64,000 bases of DNA from Bathynomus jamesi (Eukaryota; Arthropoda; Malacostraca; Isopoda; Cirolanidae), in the NCBI GenBank assembly GCA_023014485.1, contig JAJOZX010000086.1, forward strand, positions 1,993,501 through 2,057,500, written 5' to 3'. The notes under the pieces were generated by a model. It made no database searches. It saw only the letters and a program-made list of their open reading frames with translations, and had not been told where the DNA came from. A program made the translations under genes and the position numbers. Below, one piece after another: positions 32,029-42,925 of this stretch. Positions within the stretch are counted from its first letter, which is position 1; each line of letters opens with the position of its first letter.

Positions 32029-32125
32029 GAGACTGCTTCTCAAAGGAAGCTCCATCGTATTCGCACGTCCAGTCGGTTCAAGCTCTGAGATGACTATGAG
32101 CCACAGGTGGGCGGATCGGCTCGAC
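32029..32125 (-). pseudogene. Remnant of Polinton gene T2
   Basis: The minus strand reads MWLIVISELEPTGRANTMEL and then LRSSLNT before the frame enters the (TA)n tract. This is the N-terminus of the gene complete at 61718-62490 in Polinton B (LIVISELEPSGR). The other 180 residues and the neighbouring gene T3 have been lost here. Confidence 0.7.
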
Positions 32126-32466
32126 GGGCGGAGTGAGTCACGCCGATGAAACGTGTACGGGTTTGTTCGAACTCGTGTGTTTCGGGGGGTGGGTGATGAA
32201 CACGGGTGGGCAGTTCGATGGGGAGAGCGAGTCACACCATAAACTGCTGAAGCGTGTACGGGCTTGTTCAAATACTTGTGCCCCATTATACTGGGCAAAC
32301 AGAATTTTCCGCTACATGAAGCAATACCGGCTGTAATGTTTTATCACTCATCAGACGTTCATTTCCACAAACTAAACATCTTCACAATCCGGCGCACTAT
32401 TTGAGAGAAACATATGCCCATAGTTATCATTTTTGTTTAACAAAAGATACTCGTCTCTAAAGTCTG

Positions 32467-32925
32467 TTAAAAACTCACACCCACCATTAGCCACAACCTC
32501 ACTACAAACCTCTCATGATATATATTAATATAGTGGTAAAAATACTTAAGATTCTCCATAATGACAAGATTTACATTCTCAACCGGAGGGTACGAGTAGT
32601 TGGTATGATGTAACATGACATAATATCGCTTGTCACACCACTCATCAACAAGACTCACTATCCATAACCGTTGCTTATCTTCTGAACGTGTTTCTTCTAC
32701 TTCGAGGTATATGTGAGCTTTTATAAAGGTTAGATCTACAACATACTTCAATACATCGCTTGTACTAAGAAATCTTACAATGCCCTCGCCAGAATACCCG
32801 TAGAGTATTTGAACATCTTGGTCCTTCGCACGGCTCAATGTAGCCTTAAAAGTATCAAAGGAGGGTGGAATAGGGAGTTTTTCAGTATCCACCACATCTT
32901 GGCACTTTGCCGAATACCACTTCAT
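32467..32925 (-). CDS. Polinton gene T1, unrecognised protein
   Basis: 152 readable residues, with homology reaching slightly upstream (TFNIACSTF) where the copy in Polinton B has its ATG (60681). The sequence is mixed, with no membrane segment or signal peptide. Blocks conserved between copies are MKWYSAKCQDVVDTEKLPIP, LSRAKDQDVQILYGYSGEGI, QRLWIVSLVDEW and NLVIMENLKYFYHYINIYH. The C-terminal part present in copy B (FLSNSARDCEN) is shifted out of frame here. It lies next to the polymerase gene on the same strand in both Polintons, so it belongs to the element. Function unknown; conservation of position suggests a replication-side or accessory role. Confidence 0.6.
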   Translation of the reverse strand: MKWYSAKCQDVVDTEKLPIPPSFDTFKATLSRAKDQDVQILYGYSGEGIVRFLSTSDVLKYVVDLTFIKAHIYLEVEETRSEDKQRLWIVSLVDEWCDKRYYVMLHHTNYSYPPVENVNLVIMENLKYFYHYINIYHERFVVRLWLMVGVSF

Positions 32926-33212
32926 AAACGTTGAACACGCAATATTAAAGGTAACAATAACTATTTTTCGTCTACGCGGGAGAATACATGTCTGAGCTCA
33001 AGGGTATGCAGAGGTCAACTAAGCACGCAGGGATAGAGATATGCTCAGGTAGTGGCAGGATTCACGTGACCGATCTTACAGTGGGCGGAGCTTAGCTTTT
33101 TCCTGTACACACACACACACACACACGCAAAGGAGAAAATTAAACCTTAATTGAAGCAAATATACGTGATAAATAAACATATCGTTGACAATACACATAT
33201 ATATAAATACAA

Positions 33213-36200
33213 TCAAAGATTAAGGTAGCGAAAGGGTACGGTATCATAGGTACCATGCACCTGGTAACGCTTCATATAGGTGTTACGGTATACCTCCGTG
33301 CCCCTAAGTTCCTTCACACACCCCAGTTTCTGCGCCCGAAAGTTGTGGGTCCCCACAGTCAGTTGGGGTGGCTGGTCGCCCTCATCTTCCAAGTACACTA
33401 GATCCTTCAACGAGTCAAAGTTAACGACTCGACGGTTCGCATGGTTAAGCGTGATACTCAGCCTTCACGATAAACTTCATATCATCCCCCACCCTCACCC
33501 GTACCCACAGGTTTTTGGCCCCTGTTGATACAAACGAGTGTGCGTATGCACCATCACCATACTCATCCTTGATCTCGTCAGTTAGCTCTCCGAGGAATTC
33601 CCCAATAGCAGGCATGTATTCACCCTCCCTCGCTGTGAATAACATGCTATCTGTATCAGCGTACAGCACCCTCCGTCCAAGAGAATGCAGTAGACCCCAA
33701 AGTTTGATGTGGGCGTAGGCCGTTGTGAAGCTGGCTACAGGTATGTTTGTAACCGGTGATGTATCTGTGGCCAGTTCGGTGATGTACTTTATTATGTAAG
33801 TATTACTTACATTCACGATCTCCATAACCTCTTTATCGGGAGCGTTGGCATAATCCCAGATTTCCCTATAACTTTGTGCCAAATGAACGTTCCCTTTGCC
33901 GGTATTCTGTGCAAATTTCCCTCAAAGACAGTTTAGACACAACTTTTCACTGAAGCGCTTGCCAGGATTCTTAACAATTTTGGAACGGTCAAGCTGTATA
34001 CCTTCATGGGCACGGTAACGCTGAATATAAGCCGTTTTTTCATCATTGGTATCAACCCTTCTCGGATATCCTGATGCTCCTACTTTATCCTTCAAAAAAG
34101 CGTTTATATACGGTGTGAAAAGGTTAGGTAGCTTCTGAAACCTCCACACCTCATGTATCTTCAATATTCTGTCCCTATGGCGAAGGGCTAGGTCCAGCTC
34201 ACGGCTTGTATATACACCTCTGATCTTACGCTGGTTGGTTGTATGGTTACAATCACCGTTGTTCTCCTCTGCGCACTTCACGCACAGGGGAAACATGATC
34301 TTGTGATCTATAACGACGGGTAAGATCGGCATCCATAAATCGCGAAGGGGGAGCACGTCTACGAAAGAGAGTCCAACGTAGCGCTCATTCAAGTTAGCTG
34401 AAAACTCGTCGATGGTTGGTGTGGTGGAACCCACCAGTTTTTCAGGCGCACCTACGGGGTACGGATTGTTCTTCATCACGTAGCGGTATAAAGAGCAGAA
34501 GTCGTAGTAATGGAGTTTCACGCTCTCCATAGGCGGAAAGTATAGCTTGAATGGGTTTATACGCCCTCCAAACAAGCTGTCACCGCATTTGAGGGGGTCC
34601 AGCACCATTGAACGTTTGATGGCCCTTATTTCTTCAGGATACTGGTCATCTGTTTCCATCCATGCATTATACTCATGCTCCCACACGATCTTGTGAGTGA
34701 ACTGGGAGCCTATAAATTGATCGCGGTTACGGGTCCATGCGAGCCTGTCGGCGGGGGATCTTCCAGAGAGGTCCCCTGTGACGGCACACTCAGCGCGCGG
34801 GCATCCATGCCACCAGCATCCGTTAATGGAATACACAGTCTTCTCACCAGTGGTTGAATCCTCACTTAGGCCATCATCCCAAAAAACACGACCATTGACC
34901 TTAACGGGTACTTGATCCGTGTTGCGGGCATGTTTTATATATACCCCCGGTCTGTTGCTGTAGGTGTATGAGCTAGTAAATAGCCTTGTGCCCATAACTG
35001 AAGGGGTTGTTTCTGTGAATGACTGCTAAGGTGTCTTTAGACATGAAATTATTCTTGAACACTGTAAAACATAATGAGGCGATCGTGGTCGCGACTTGCA
35101 GCGGATTGCATTTGAGACGGGCTATGTACATCCTTCTAAGGAGCTGGAAACATACCCTAAGCACGCGCACATCATTCAAGCAATAACGTTCACATTCATC
35201 GGCTATATTGTATGGACTAGCTTCATTAAAACTGTTGTAGTAGCGGTCAAAATCTTCACGCTCACTATCACTCATGTTGGTGTAGTTAAAGTAATGTTTG
35301 GGTGGAGGTAGTCCTACGTAATTCAAAGTTTCGTTAGTGAGGAATGTGTAAGGGAAATACCTTTTGAAACTTCATCGGCTACGCCCATCACCTTGGCTAG
35401 CTTTGCTAATTTACAAGGTGTGAACAGCAGGGTGTCTTTAAACTGTACATTACCTCTTATCTGCATCTGTATTAATTTGTTGCCTCTTTTCAAGGGATCA
35501 CCTGTAAATATCGCAGACGACTCGTGTTCAAGCAACTCCTTATAAAGGAAATGTGTGTCAAATTTTGCCCCGTTATGGGCAAGAATATACAGTCATTTTT
35601 TTGAACTTGTCCGCTAATTTCACAATATAGGATACAAAGAGTTTCACAGGGCTGCCGTGTGCAGTGGTTTTAAAAACGTTTATCCGTTTTCCACATTTGT
35701 GGCACTCGCCACAGTCGATCTCCATGCACTCATCACAGATAGTCTGACTTAGGAGTAAATGTGGAATGACCTCTTTGGTTTCAGCGTTCATGTAAGTTTC
35801 TATATCGCAGTACACAGTTATACAAGGGCTATTTTTAGGCTTACCATCTTTCATCATACATGCTTCACTCCATCCGCCTTATATTTTTCATGACATGTAG
35901 AACAGTGAATTTCATCGCATTTATGTTTGAAATTCCCCCAATTATTCATTATGTGAAACATATCGCACTTAAAAATCCTCATTTTCCTGCAAGTGCCAAT
36001 TGATTTATGGAGTTCAAAGCATTTATTATTGAAAAATGTGCGTTTACACACATTACATTCCCTCTTCTCGGTTTCAACTACACGACTTTCACATTTGGGG
36101 CTTTTACACTGCTCACATACCATGTAACAATCATTACAATGTTTCACCATATCATCAGCAAACTCGAGACATCTCATACACAAATCATGATGCCTTCCAT

Positions 36201-37317
36201 ATTTTCGACTTTTATCATAACTGGCGTAGAGAACCCTTATGTTATGGATGGGGGGATACGATGTTCCTGACAATCCTAAAATAAGTAGAGGTCTTGTACG
36301 ATCTCTCACGCTGCTTTTAAAAACATACACAGTCCTACGACGATCATCCATTCCAAATACGACTATACGTGCATTCATTTCCTGCTCGTCCCTTCTCAGT
36401 TCTTCAGGACCCATATTACACTCAAACTCAAGCTTACAATCTGAAGCCAGTTTACGGGCACGCTGCACAACCGTAGGCAGCCAAATTTTTTGCGTCCAAG
36501 TATTTAGCACAGTGAACATATGAGCTAGGATTATTCTATAAAACCACAACCACGATCGACGTTTAAATGCTTCCTGTAAATAACCGGAGAATTGAAATTA
36601 AGAGTATGAGGTGTGGCACTATGACCCGCAACCCGGAATACTCTGTCAATATCTCTGTCAATATCCCTGTATTCCAACGGACTGCTGCGCGTAGTTGAAC
36701 GTATTGTGGAGTTTGCCCTTCAGAACCGTGACGAACGTGAAGTCTGGACGAGGTTGTCCTTCAGGTTCGGGTCAGATGACGGGGACGTAGATGATTTTTG
36801 GGTAGTAATATTGTTCAGACGTTTGGCGGCTGTAGACATAGAATATATCTTGGGCCGTATAATGCAAGCCTCTCCATGAAGTTGTCCATATTGAAGGCTG
36901 TACTAATTTGAGAGGCTTGCATTATCCGGCCCAAGATATATTCTGTCTACAGCCGCCAAACGTCTGAACAATATTACTACCCAAAAATCATCTACGTCCC
37001 CGTCATCTGACCCGAACCTGAAGGACAACCTCGTCCGGACTTCACGTTCGTTGCGGTTCTGAAGGACAAACTCCACAATACGTTCAACTACGCGCCGCAG
37101 TCCGTTGGTATACAGGGATCCAGGGTCATCCCTGACTACGTACCGATTTCTAGTCAGGGCAGGGGTGGGGGTAGCGGTGCGCACCAACTCGAATGTTATA
37201 CCATCCTCCACAGTATGAGAAGCTGCTGTGGAGGAAGTACCCGGAACTGAATAATGGGGCATATTTGAGGAAGGTACTATTGTGGGGGTTGTGTCGTAAG
37301 ACGTAGAGGGTTGGGGC
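33213..37317 (-). pseudogene. polB: Protein-primed DNA polymerase B (Polinton A), main part
   Basis: This is the family-B polymerase that would copy the element from a terminal protein primer. Reading from 37262 downward: an N-terminal region (FELVRTATPTPALTRN; RIVEFVLQNRNER), partly duplicated in inverted form at 36675-36875; a Cys-rich stretch (CMRCLEFADD, CEQCKSPKCES, CNVCKRTF, 36200-35900); and 3'-5' exonuclease motifs CDIETY (about 35810), AHNGAKFDTHF (35555) and YCLNDV (35180). The polymerase core follows with GCWWHGCP, YYDFCSLYRYVMKN (34470-34512, motif A; consensus SLYP, here SLYR) and LYADTDSMLF (33648-33665, motif C). The C-terminal domain ends near 33213. Six or more register changes break it. 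The start is beyond the hAT insertion at 38645-38882. Confidence 0.85.
36675..37110. repeat. Inverted duplication inside polB
   Basis: About 200 bp of the polymerase N-terminal coding region (36905-37110) is repeated in inverted form at 36675-36875 with a 30-bp centre. The arms differ by only a few bases. The coding sense of the inner copy is therefore reversed, which alone destroys the gene. Confidence 0.85.
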
Positions 37318-38644
37318 TAGTGATGAAAGCCGGTATTGAAAAACCGGTATTTATACCGGTATTGGACAAGAGACACGATACCTTTATCGTGATTATCGAT
37401 ACCGGCTTTTCGGTATTGAAGAACTGCCTTTTGTTTTTATTGTGGAGGCAATCAGCAAATGTCAAGTTAACAAAGATTTTTTTTTTGTAGTATTTTGTGG
37501 CCAATGTGAGTAGAAATAATGATTTATCTTCATACATAACTTACACATGCAGTATATCTTTGAGGGGCGTCATTAGTGTGTGTCACAATTTATCATTTGT
37601 TATAATATTATGTTATTGACGTTATATGATGTGTCCGTTTTTCTGAAAAGGGAAACTATCATCCAGAACTCTCGCCTTAAACATTTGAAATTGTATAAAT
37701 ACGTATTGAAGCGTTCAAAAACATTTTTACACGATTCCAAAACCTTGCGTTGCTTTTTTAGATTAGATTAGTTTAGATTATTCCATCTAAACTAGTGCTC
37801 AAAAGAACTGCAGAAAGGATTTTTAAAAGGCTTTTTCCTAAGAATGATGAAAATTTAGTTGGTTTCGAGGAAGAAAGCGAAGACCAAGACTGACAAGCAT
37901 CTAACTACTCAGAGAATGTTACTGAAGACAAGAATGAAGTAGATGATCCATTGATGTACGAGTACATGAAAGAAATAGAGAAATTAGAAAAGGTACCATT
38001 GAGAAGCAATGCAACTAACTTTGATCCTACTAATGAATTTAAGAGTTTCGAAGTTTCTTCACAAAGAAGTGAAAATTTAGAGAAGCTGTACAAGGCATTG
38101 CTTTCCATTAAACCCACTAGTGTAGAATCAGAAAGAGCTTTTCCTGCTGCTGGCTTATTTCTGACCAAGCTAAGATCAAATCTCTCTGAACAATCATTAG
38201 ATAGCCTTTGTTTCCTCAAAACTTACTTTCCAAACCAAAGTAAGAAATAAATATGCAAAATTATTAATTAACTTTTTTTTTTTTTAAATTGTTATTTTTC
38301 CCTTTTACCTTTGGTTATCTGATATACTTAATCATTATAAATATTCCTTCCTTTTTCCTGCCTTTCCCTAGGAGCTGCTGTTCAAACTTTTTTCAATCAT
38401 TGGTATTTCCCTTTGGTGTCGGTGACAGAATTTAAAAAGTAACTTCAGTTTTTATTGTCGTTAGTGTGGTGAGTACTACAGGTCCTGCAGGTTTGTAGGA
38501 GACTGGGAGGGTTGGCACTTTGCAGGGTGACACCAAAAAATCATTATAAATTATTCTCTGCATAAAACCGGTATCAACACCGGTATCAGTAAAATAATTG
38601 TTCAAATACCGGTATTAAAAATTGTCGGTATTATTTCATCCCTA
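37318..38644 (+). mobile_element. hAT transposon, internally deleted, in Polinton A polB
   Basis: 1327 bp with ends TAGTGATGAAAGCCGGTATT and complement ending ATTTCATCCCTA. It is flanked by a perfect 8-bp duplication GTTGGGGC (37310-37317 and 38645-38652). ACCGGTATT motifs repeat within both ends. It encodes only the C-terminal dimerisation region. Confidence 0.92.
37797..38250 (+). pseudogene. hAT transposase C-terminal dimerisation domain
   Basis: The open part from 37951 (MMYEYMKEIEKLEKVPL) leads to SIKPTSVESERAFPAAG, LTKLRSNLSEQSLDSLCFLK, the hallmark of the hAT family dimerisation region. The frame continues upstream to about 37797 with a stop at 37892. The RNase-H catalytic core and BED-type DNA-binding domain are deleted, so it cannot transpose by itself. 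Confidence 0.9.
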
Positions 38645-38882
38645 GTTGGGGCTCTATTACTGGGGGTCTAACAACCGGCGCAATCCTGGCACGCTTTATA
38701 CCTGACGTGGATGGCTCTTCATCATACTTCCGCTTTGAACTGTCGCATGCTACAGGTGTCGCTGGTGAGGGTTCGTCAGCGGGGAAGGGTTCGTCTGTGA
38801 TATCGATGATGGGGGGCTGTACATCGTCGTCATTCACAGTTCTGTGGAAGAAGAAAAACATAATATAAGGAACAGCACTCAA
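38645..38882 (-). pseudogene. polB: Polinton A polB, N-terminal end
   Basis: Continues the polymerase gene upstream of the hAT insertion: an acidic, low-complexity region with DDDVQPPIIDITDEP, a nuclear-localisation-like SSKRKYDEEP and GIKRARIAPVVRPPVIEP, matched at 53116-53330 in Polinton B. Just upstream on this strand is CTTCTTCCACAG followed by AACTGTGAATG. A pyrimidine tract plus CAG in the same place is kept in Polinton B, so the frame is probably entered from an upstream exon. Confidence 0.65.
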
Positions 38883-38923
38883 AATTTGTAATATTTTGTA
38901 AATGACCCACCTAGGGGCGTGAC

Positions 38924-39514
38924 GTGTTAGAGATGGAATGTGTAGAAAGATTCAGGTTCACAAACACCTTCACATGTATTATATCTGACCCTACAGGCTG
39001 TGGAGAAAATGTATCTATGCTTAAAATCATTAAAGATAAGGGGGAGATGTTCTTAAAATTTGTGCATAAAGTAATATGGTGCTATTCGACATATCAGTCA
39101 GTGTTCAACGAGTACCAAGATGAAATTTTGTTCCACAATGGTGTATATGACGTTAATTCGTTAAAAGGTAATGATCATACAATTATTGTAATTGACGATC
39201 TCATGTTGGAAATGGATAAAACGTTTGCCGAGACATTTACAGTGTTCTCCCACCATCTTAACATAAGCGTATTCTTCGTCAACCAGAATCTAGTTTTCAA
39301 AAATAGATACATGCGCGATGTGTCACAAATTGGGGTATTAGCCAATCAAATGTTCCCGAATGAATGTAAGGAGTTTTTGGAGGTATATAAAGAAGCCACA
39401 AGTCAGCGTTATGGATATTTGCTTTGTGACCTTCACCCGCGAAACACGTTTAGGGTGCTTCTAAGAACGAATATATTCCCAAACGAACCTGAAACGGTGT
39501 ATATTCCAGAATGA
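38924..39514 (+). CDS. Polinton genome-packaging-type ATPase
   Basis: 196 residues of a FtsK/HerA-type ATPase, the Polinton enzyme thought to drive DNA into capsids. The first ATG is at 38933. Walker A lies at SDPTGCGENV (38984-39013); the catalytic Lys of the family GPTGCGKT is Glu here, so the protein is predicted inactive. Walker B is IIVIDDLML (about 39180-39206). The sensor-like FVNQNLV and the C-terminal blocks DVSQIGVLANQMFPN and PETVYIPE are conserved in Polinton B. Its stop overlaps the start of the next gene (ATGA at 39511). It is divergent from polB with only about 40 bp between them. Confidence 0.85.
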   Translation: MLEMECVERFRFTNTFTCIISDPTGCGENVSMLKIIKDKGEMFLKFVHKVIWCYSTYQSVFNEYQDEILFHNGVYDVNSLKGNDHTIIVIDDLMLEMDKTFAETFTVFSHHLNISVFFVNQNLVFKNRYMRDVSQIGVLANQMFPNECKEFLEVYKEATSQRYGYLLCDLHPRNTFRVLLRTNIFPNEPETVYIPE

Positions 39515-39813
39515 CAAATAGGCTGCATAAATATCGTGAATTAATAAAAATCTATCAACGATTGCCCAGGGCACTGCAACAGATGTTTGTTAAAAATATC
39601 GACTCCGACTTTTTAAAATGCATCTGCGAAATCTGTCTTAATGTTATAAAATATAATGTGCCAATGAAACCCCCTCAGAAGGCTCGCTTACGTCGTTACA
39701 AGAACATAATACGAGCGCTCGCTCATAAAAGTCAAACTGTGGGGAAGAAAAAGCGAATTATTGTACCCATCTTATTTTCAGTTTTGGGTCCTTTACTGAC
39801 TAGATTAATATAA
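39511..39813 (+). CDS. Small basic Polinton protein, unrecognised
   Basis: 100 residues, strongly basic (RLRRYKNIIRALAHKS, KKKR) with a hydrophobic C-terminal segment IIVPILFSVLGPLLTRLI. The homologue at 52135-52458 in Polinton B has SFLPILFSLFGPLLTRLL, so the hydrophobic tail is kept. It starts on the ATGA overlap with the ATPase, and its stop overlaps the next start as TAATG. It could be a small virion or membrane-active protein; that is inference from composition and neighbours only. Confidence 0.65.
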   Translation: MTNRLHKYRELIKIYQRLPRALQQMFVKNIDSDFLKCICEICLNVIKYNVPMKPPQKARLRRYKNIIRALAHKSQTVGKKKRIIVPILFSVLGPLLTRLI

Positions 39814-40550
39814 TGAAGAAGGTGGTAGTGATTCCGCACGAGGTGTATGCTTCATTGCAAAGTTCAAAGATTCCAGACACGGCTCTAGAACCCCGTAAAA
39901 GTAGGCTTAAAAGAATGGAAAGCGAGTTGCTAGCCCTATTAAACAGTGAAAAGTCACCTGATGAGAAAAGGATCTTGTACCAAGAGGCTTTGCAGAAATT
40001 TCTTCATGAGTACGAAGATTATAAGAATCCGACAGAGCTCCCCGTGGTTATTAGGCACAGCGCGAGCAGCGCTGAGCATGGCGACACAGGACCTGGGCCC
40101 GAAGTTAGAGATGGCCAACCAAAGAACAACGGAGCACAACACATCGAACATGTTAAAAAACAGTCTCTCACATAAATTGAGGAATAAAGGCTTAAGTCTT
40201 TATAATCTATTGAGTGAGGACCCCATCATACAGTGGGCCGATACAGGCGAGGTCATTGTTGAAGGAACAAGGGTACAAGGATCCAATATCGTTGACATTG
40301 TCCATGATCTGGTGAGAAAGTGGGACAGGCCTCACCAACAGGATGGAAGCATATTAAAGCAAGACTACAACAAATAAATGTCCCCAAAACATTGATAGGT
40401 AATCTGAATAGGTTAAAAGACCTGGATCAAGTCTCGCATGTGTCACAACTGAGTACGCCATCGCCCCCAGCAGCAGCGTCTCTGAAGAGAGAAAGAAGAG
40501 AACAAACGGCCAACCTTATCCACGTGTCTCTAAAATACGCAAATGGCTAA
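39813..40550 (+). pseudogene. Conserved Polinton protein upstream of integrase, frameshifted
   Basis: Three registers cover one gene of about 245 codons: 39813-40165 (MKKVVVIPHEVYASLQ, LKRMESELLALLNSE, FLHEYEDYKNP), then LRNKGLSLYNLLSEDPIIQW and VQGSNIVDIVHDLVRKW, then GWKHIKARLQQINVP-TLIGN and a Pro/Ser tail to 40550. A gene of this layout (N-terminal coiled segment, then a compact domain with 'IQW…G…I…SNIVDLI') commonly sits beside integrase in animal Polintons; its role is not known to me. Its end overlaps the integrase start by 8 bases (ATGGCTAA), as in Polinton B. Confidence 0.65.
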
Positions 40551-41603
40551 CATATTAAGTAAACGCTATTATGACATTTCTAACCCCGCCTCCTATGGTG
40601 GCGTTAATAGACTGTACAGAGGTGTTTACGGAGTAGGGAAAAAAGATGTTGAGAGGTTTTTGCGGGAGCAGGATGCTTATACACTTCATAAACCGGTGAG
40701 AAAAAGGTTTAAAACGGCCAAGACAACAGCGGCTTCGATTGACTCTATTTGGCAAGCGGATTTAACAGACATGCAAAGATATTCAGTGTATAATGACGGA
40801 TACCGCTACATCCTATTCATAATAGATGTATTCTCTAGATATCTGTGGCTAATTCCACTGAAAAATAAATCGCCTGAAACAGTTGCTAAAGCGACCAAAA
40901 CGTTGATGTTAAAAGAAGAAGGGTTCCTGGCTATTTTTGTACGGATATGGGGAAAGAATTTATAGGTCGCGCTTTTCAGAACATGCTGACAGAGTTTAAT
41001 ATCAGTTACTACACTAGCAGTTCTATACATAAGGCCTCTTTAGCTGAAAGAGTTCAACGTACCATAAAGGAACGCATGCATCGCTATTTTACACATAAAA
41101 ACACATACAGATATATAAACGTTCTCGGTCATTGGCATCATCATACAACCGTTCACACCACCGTACGATTGGCACAACACCTAACGAAGTTTTAGAAAGA
41201 GGTACGCGTGCCAGAGGTGAGAAGAGATGGAGCACCGCCACCACACTCTACACATTTCAAAATCAATGACTATGTAAGGCTATCACGTTCGGGAAATAAA
41301 TTTGCGAAGGGATTTGAGCAAGGATGGACACGTGAGATTTTTAAAGTTAGCGCTATGAAACCTAAAGGCGAGATAATGATGTAGTACGTTGAAGATTTGA
41401 ATGGGGAAGAGATCGCTGGAGGCTTTTACCGCGAGGAGTTGCAGAAAGTGACATTTAATTTAGGAAAATGTGTGTTTAAAATTGAAAAAATTTTAGGCAG
41501 CAAAGGTTCAGGAAAGATAAAAATGTACCTGATGAAATGGCTAGATTACTCAGAAAGCTTCAACACCTATATAAAAGCTGCTGCAATAATGAAGCTTAAA
41601 TAG
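40543..41603 (+). pseudogene. Retroviral-type integrase with C-terminal chromodomain
   Basis: Catalyses insertion of the element ends. Start MANILSKRYYD at 40543. The core has IWQADLTDMQ (first Asp), TDMGKEFIGRAFQ (second Asp, in a shifted register near 40935) and KASLAERVQRTIKER (the Glu). After a broken stretch (41195-41395), FKINDYVRLSR and the SH3-like WTREIFKV segment follow. A chromodomain then runs from VFKIEKILG to YLMKWLDYSESFNTYI (41470-41580). Integrases with a chromodomain are known in Polintons and chromoviruses. Frameshifts near 40940 and 41195 and a TAG near 41384 inactivate it. It sits centrally, between the ATPase and capsid blocks. Confidence 0.85.
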
Positions 41604-41611
41604 TATGGAAC

Positions 41612-42461
41612 ATGGCACCTAGCCACTTCTATGTCACACTCCCATCCTCTTTTTCTCTGTCTGTACATCCTAACAACACTCTGGCCAACTTTGTGACAGA
41701 ACTCCACGGACCCATTGAATTGGAGCGTGATTCGTATGAGGTGGGTTTATGTGAACTCCAGTTAGTCTCCAAATTTATAACGCTTGAAAGTGAGCAAATC
41801 ATATTTCTGATCCTTAGAAGAATCGATTAGTGCGAAAAATTAGACATAACCTTAGACAATACTATGCGATCAGTCCTGTTCGGTGAGGTGCAGTAGTATA
41901 GCACAAATATTTCACTAGGAATCGGCCATTATGATACAGCCGTGGATATTGTGACGGGGTTAAACAAGTCTTGAAAAGTCGTACCTGACAAACGATTTAC
42001 TTTTTGAATTCGTAAACATAGACACGCCTGCATGCACATTGAAGTTAAAATCAACGCTTGAAGATAAACAGCTGTACACAATTGTGGCTGAGGGCCGATA
42101 TAGCACAGCTCTCCAAAGAGATACCTTTCACGAGGCACAGCATGACTTCACCAGATTAATGTATCAGTTGAAGATGGAGAAATTGGGTGAAAGCTATCCA
42201 TTCCCAGACATGTGCTATATTTACAGCAATATCGTAGAGCACCAATTTGTTGAGGACACCCAGGCGCGCCTGCTGCGCATTGCACACATCCCCAACCATA
42301 GAGGGAAAAGTTTGAGCATTACATATGACAAGCCCCATTATGTGAATGTTGCGACTAATCTATTAACCAACATCTCGATATATATAAGAACGATTGAGGG
42401 AAAAAATTTCCCATTCGGTGATGGGAGCTTAACAGTGAAACTACACTTTCGTTGTTTATAA
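41612..42461 (+). pseudogene. Polinton minor capsid (penton-like) protein, frameshifted
   Basis: Starts MAPSHFYVTLPSSFSLSV at 41612, with NTLANFVTELHGPIEL and YEVGLCELQ, the typical N-terminal sandwich of the Polinton minor capsid protein. It is interrupted about 41830-42040. The C-terminal half continues with MCYIYSNIVEHQFVED, LLRIAHIPNH, YVNVATNLLTNISIYIRTIE and FPFGDGSLTVKLHFR. In Polintons this single jelly-roll protein is predicted to form the capsid vertices. Its stop codon overlaps the next start as TAATG. The family call rests on these blocks and on its position before the major capsid gene. Confidence 0.75.
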
Positions 42462-42793
42462 TGACCCGAAGGTCATTCACAGTCTATCGAGGGGTGAGAT
42501 ATCAGCGTGGGAGTGGGATTGAATCCATATTTTCATCCATACTACGCACCGCTGTCCCACTGTTGAAGAGGGGTGCTAGATACTCAGGGAGGAAGGCGTT
42601 ACAAACAGGTTTTAACGCGGCAGAAGACATAATGGATGGAACTAAGCCTAAAGAAGCTCTAAAAAACATTTAAAACGTACACGGGACGAAATCATCAAAG
42701 ATGCAAAGAGAAAAATGCGTGGTGGCGGAAAGAAGAGAGCTGCCAGGAAGAAGGGGTTACCATCACGTGGCGCTAAACGTAAAAGGACATAAA
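42461..42793 (+). CDS. Small basic protein, pX/pVI-like position
   Basis: From MTRRSFTVYRGVRYQRG at 42461, then an amphipathic SIFSSILRTAVPLLKRG segment and GRKALQTGFNAAEDIMDG. It stops at 42673, but the basic tail (RKMRGGGKKRAARKKG) continues in another register to about 42793. Small basic proteins with an amphipathic helix in this place in Polintons are compared with adenoviral core or membrane-lytic proteins; that comparison is by position and composition only. A one-base slip near 42672 probably broke it. Confidence 0.55.
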
Positions 42794-42925
42794 AAAGAAG
42801 TGCTCTAAGCGTATGAAGCCTATGGCTGATCATTTATTTAACTGATATAAGTTGAGGACACTACTCTCACGAATCACAGGCTGATTACTAGTTGTCGAGA
42901 GAGGTGTCACTATTTCTGACTCGTC

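Noticed and set aside
36007..36523. Plus-strand open frames in the polB region of Polinton A
   Set aside because: They lie antisense to the Cys-rich part of polB, which has clear protein similarity to Polinton B on the other strand.
37277..37537. Minus-strand frame spanning the hAT left end
   Set aside because: It crosses the insertion boundary and mixes polB with hAT terminal sequence.
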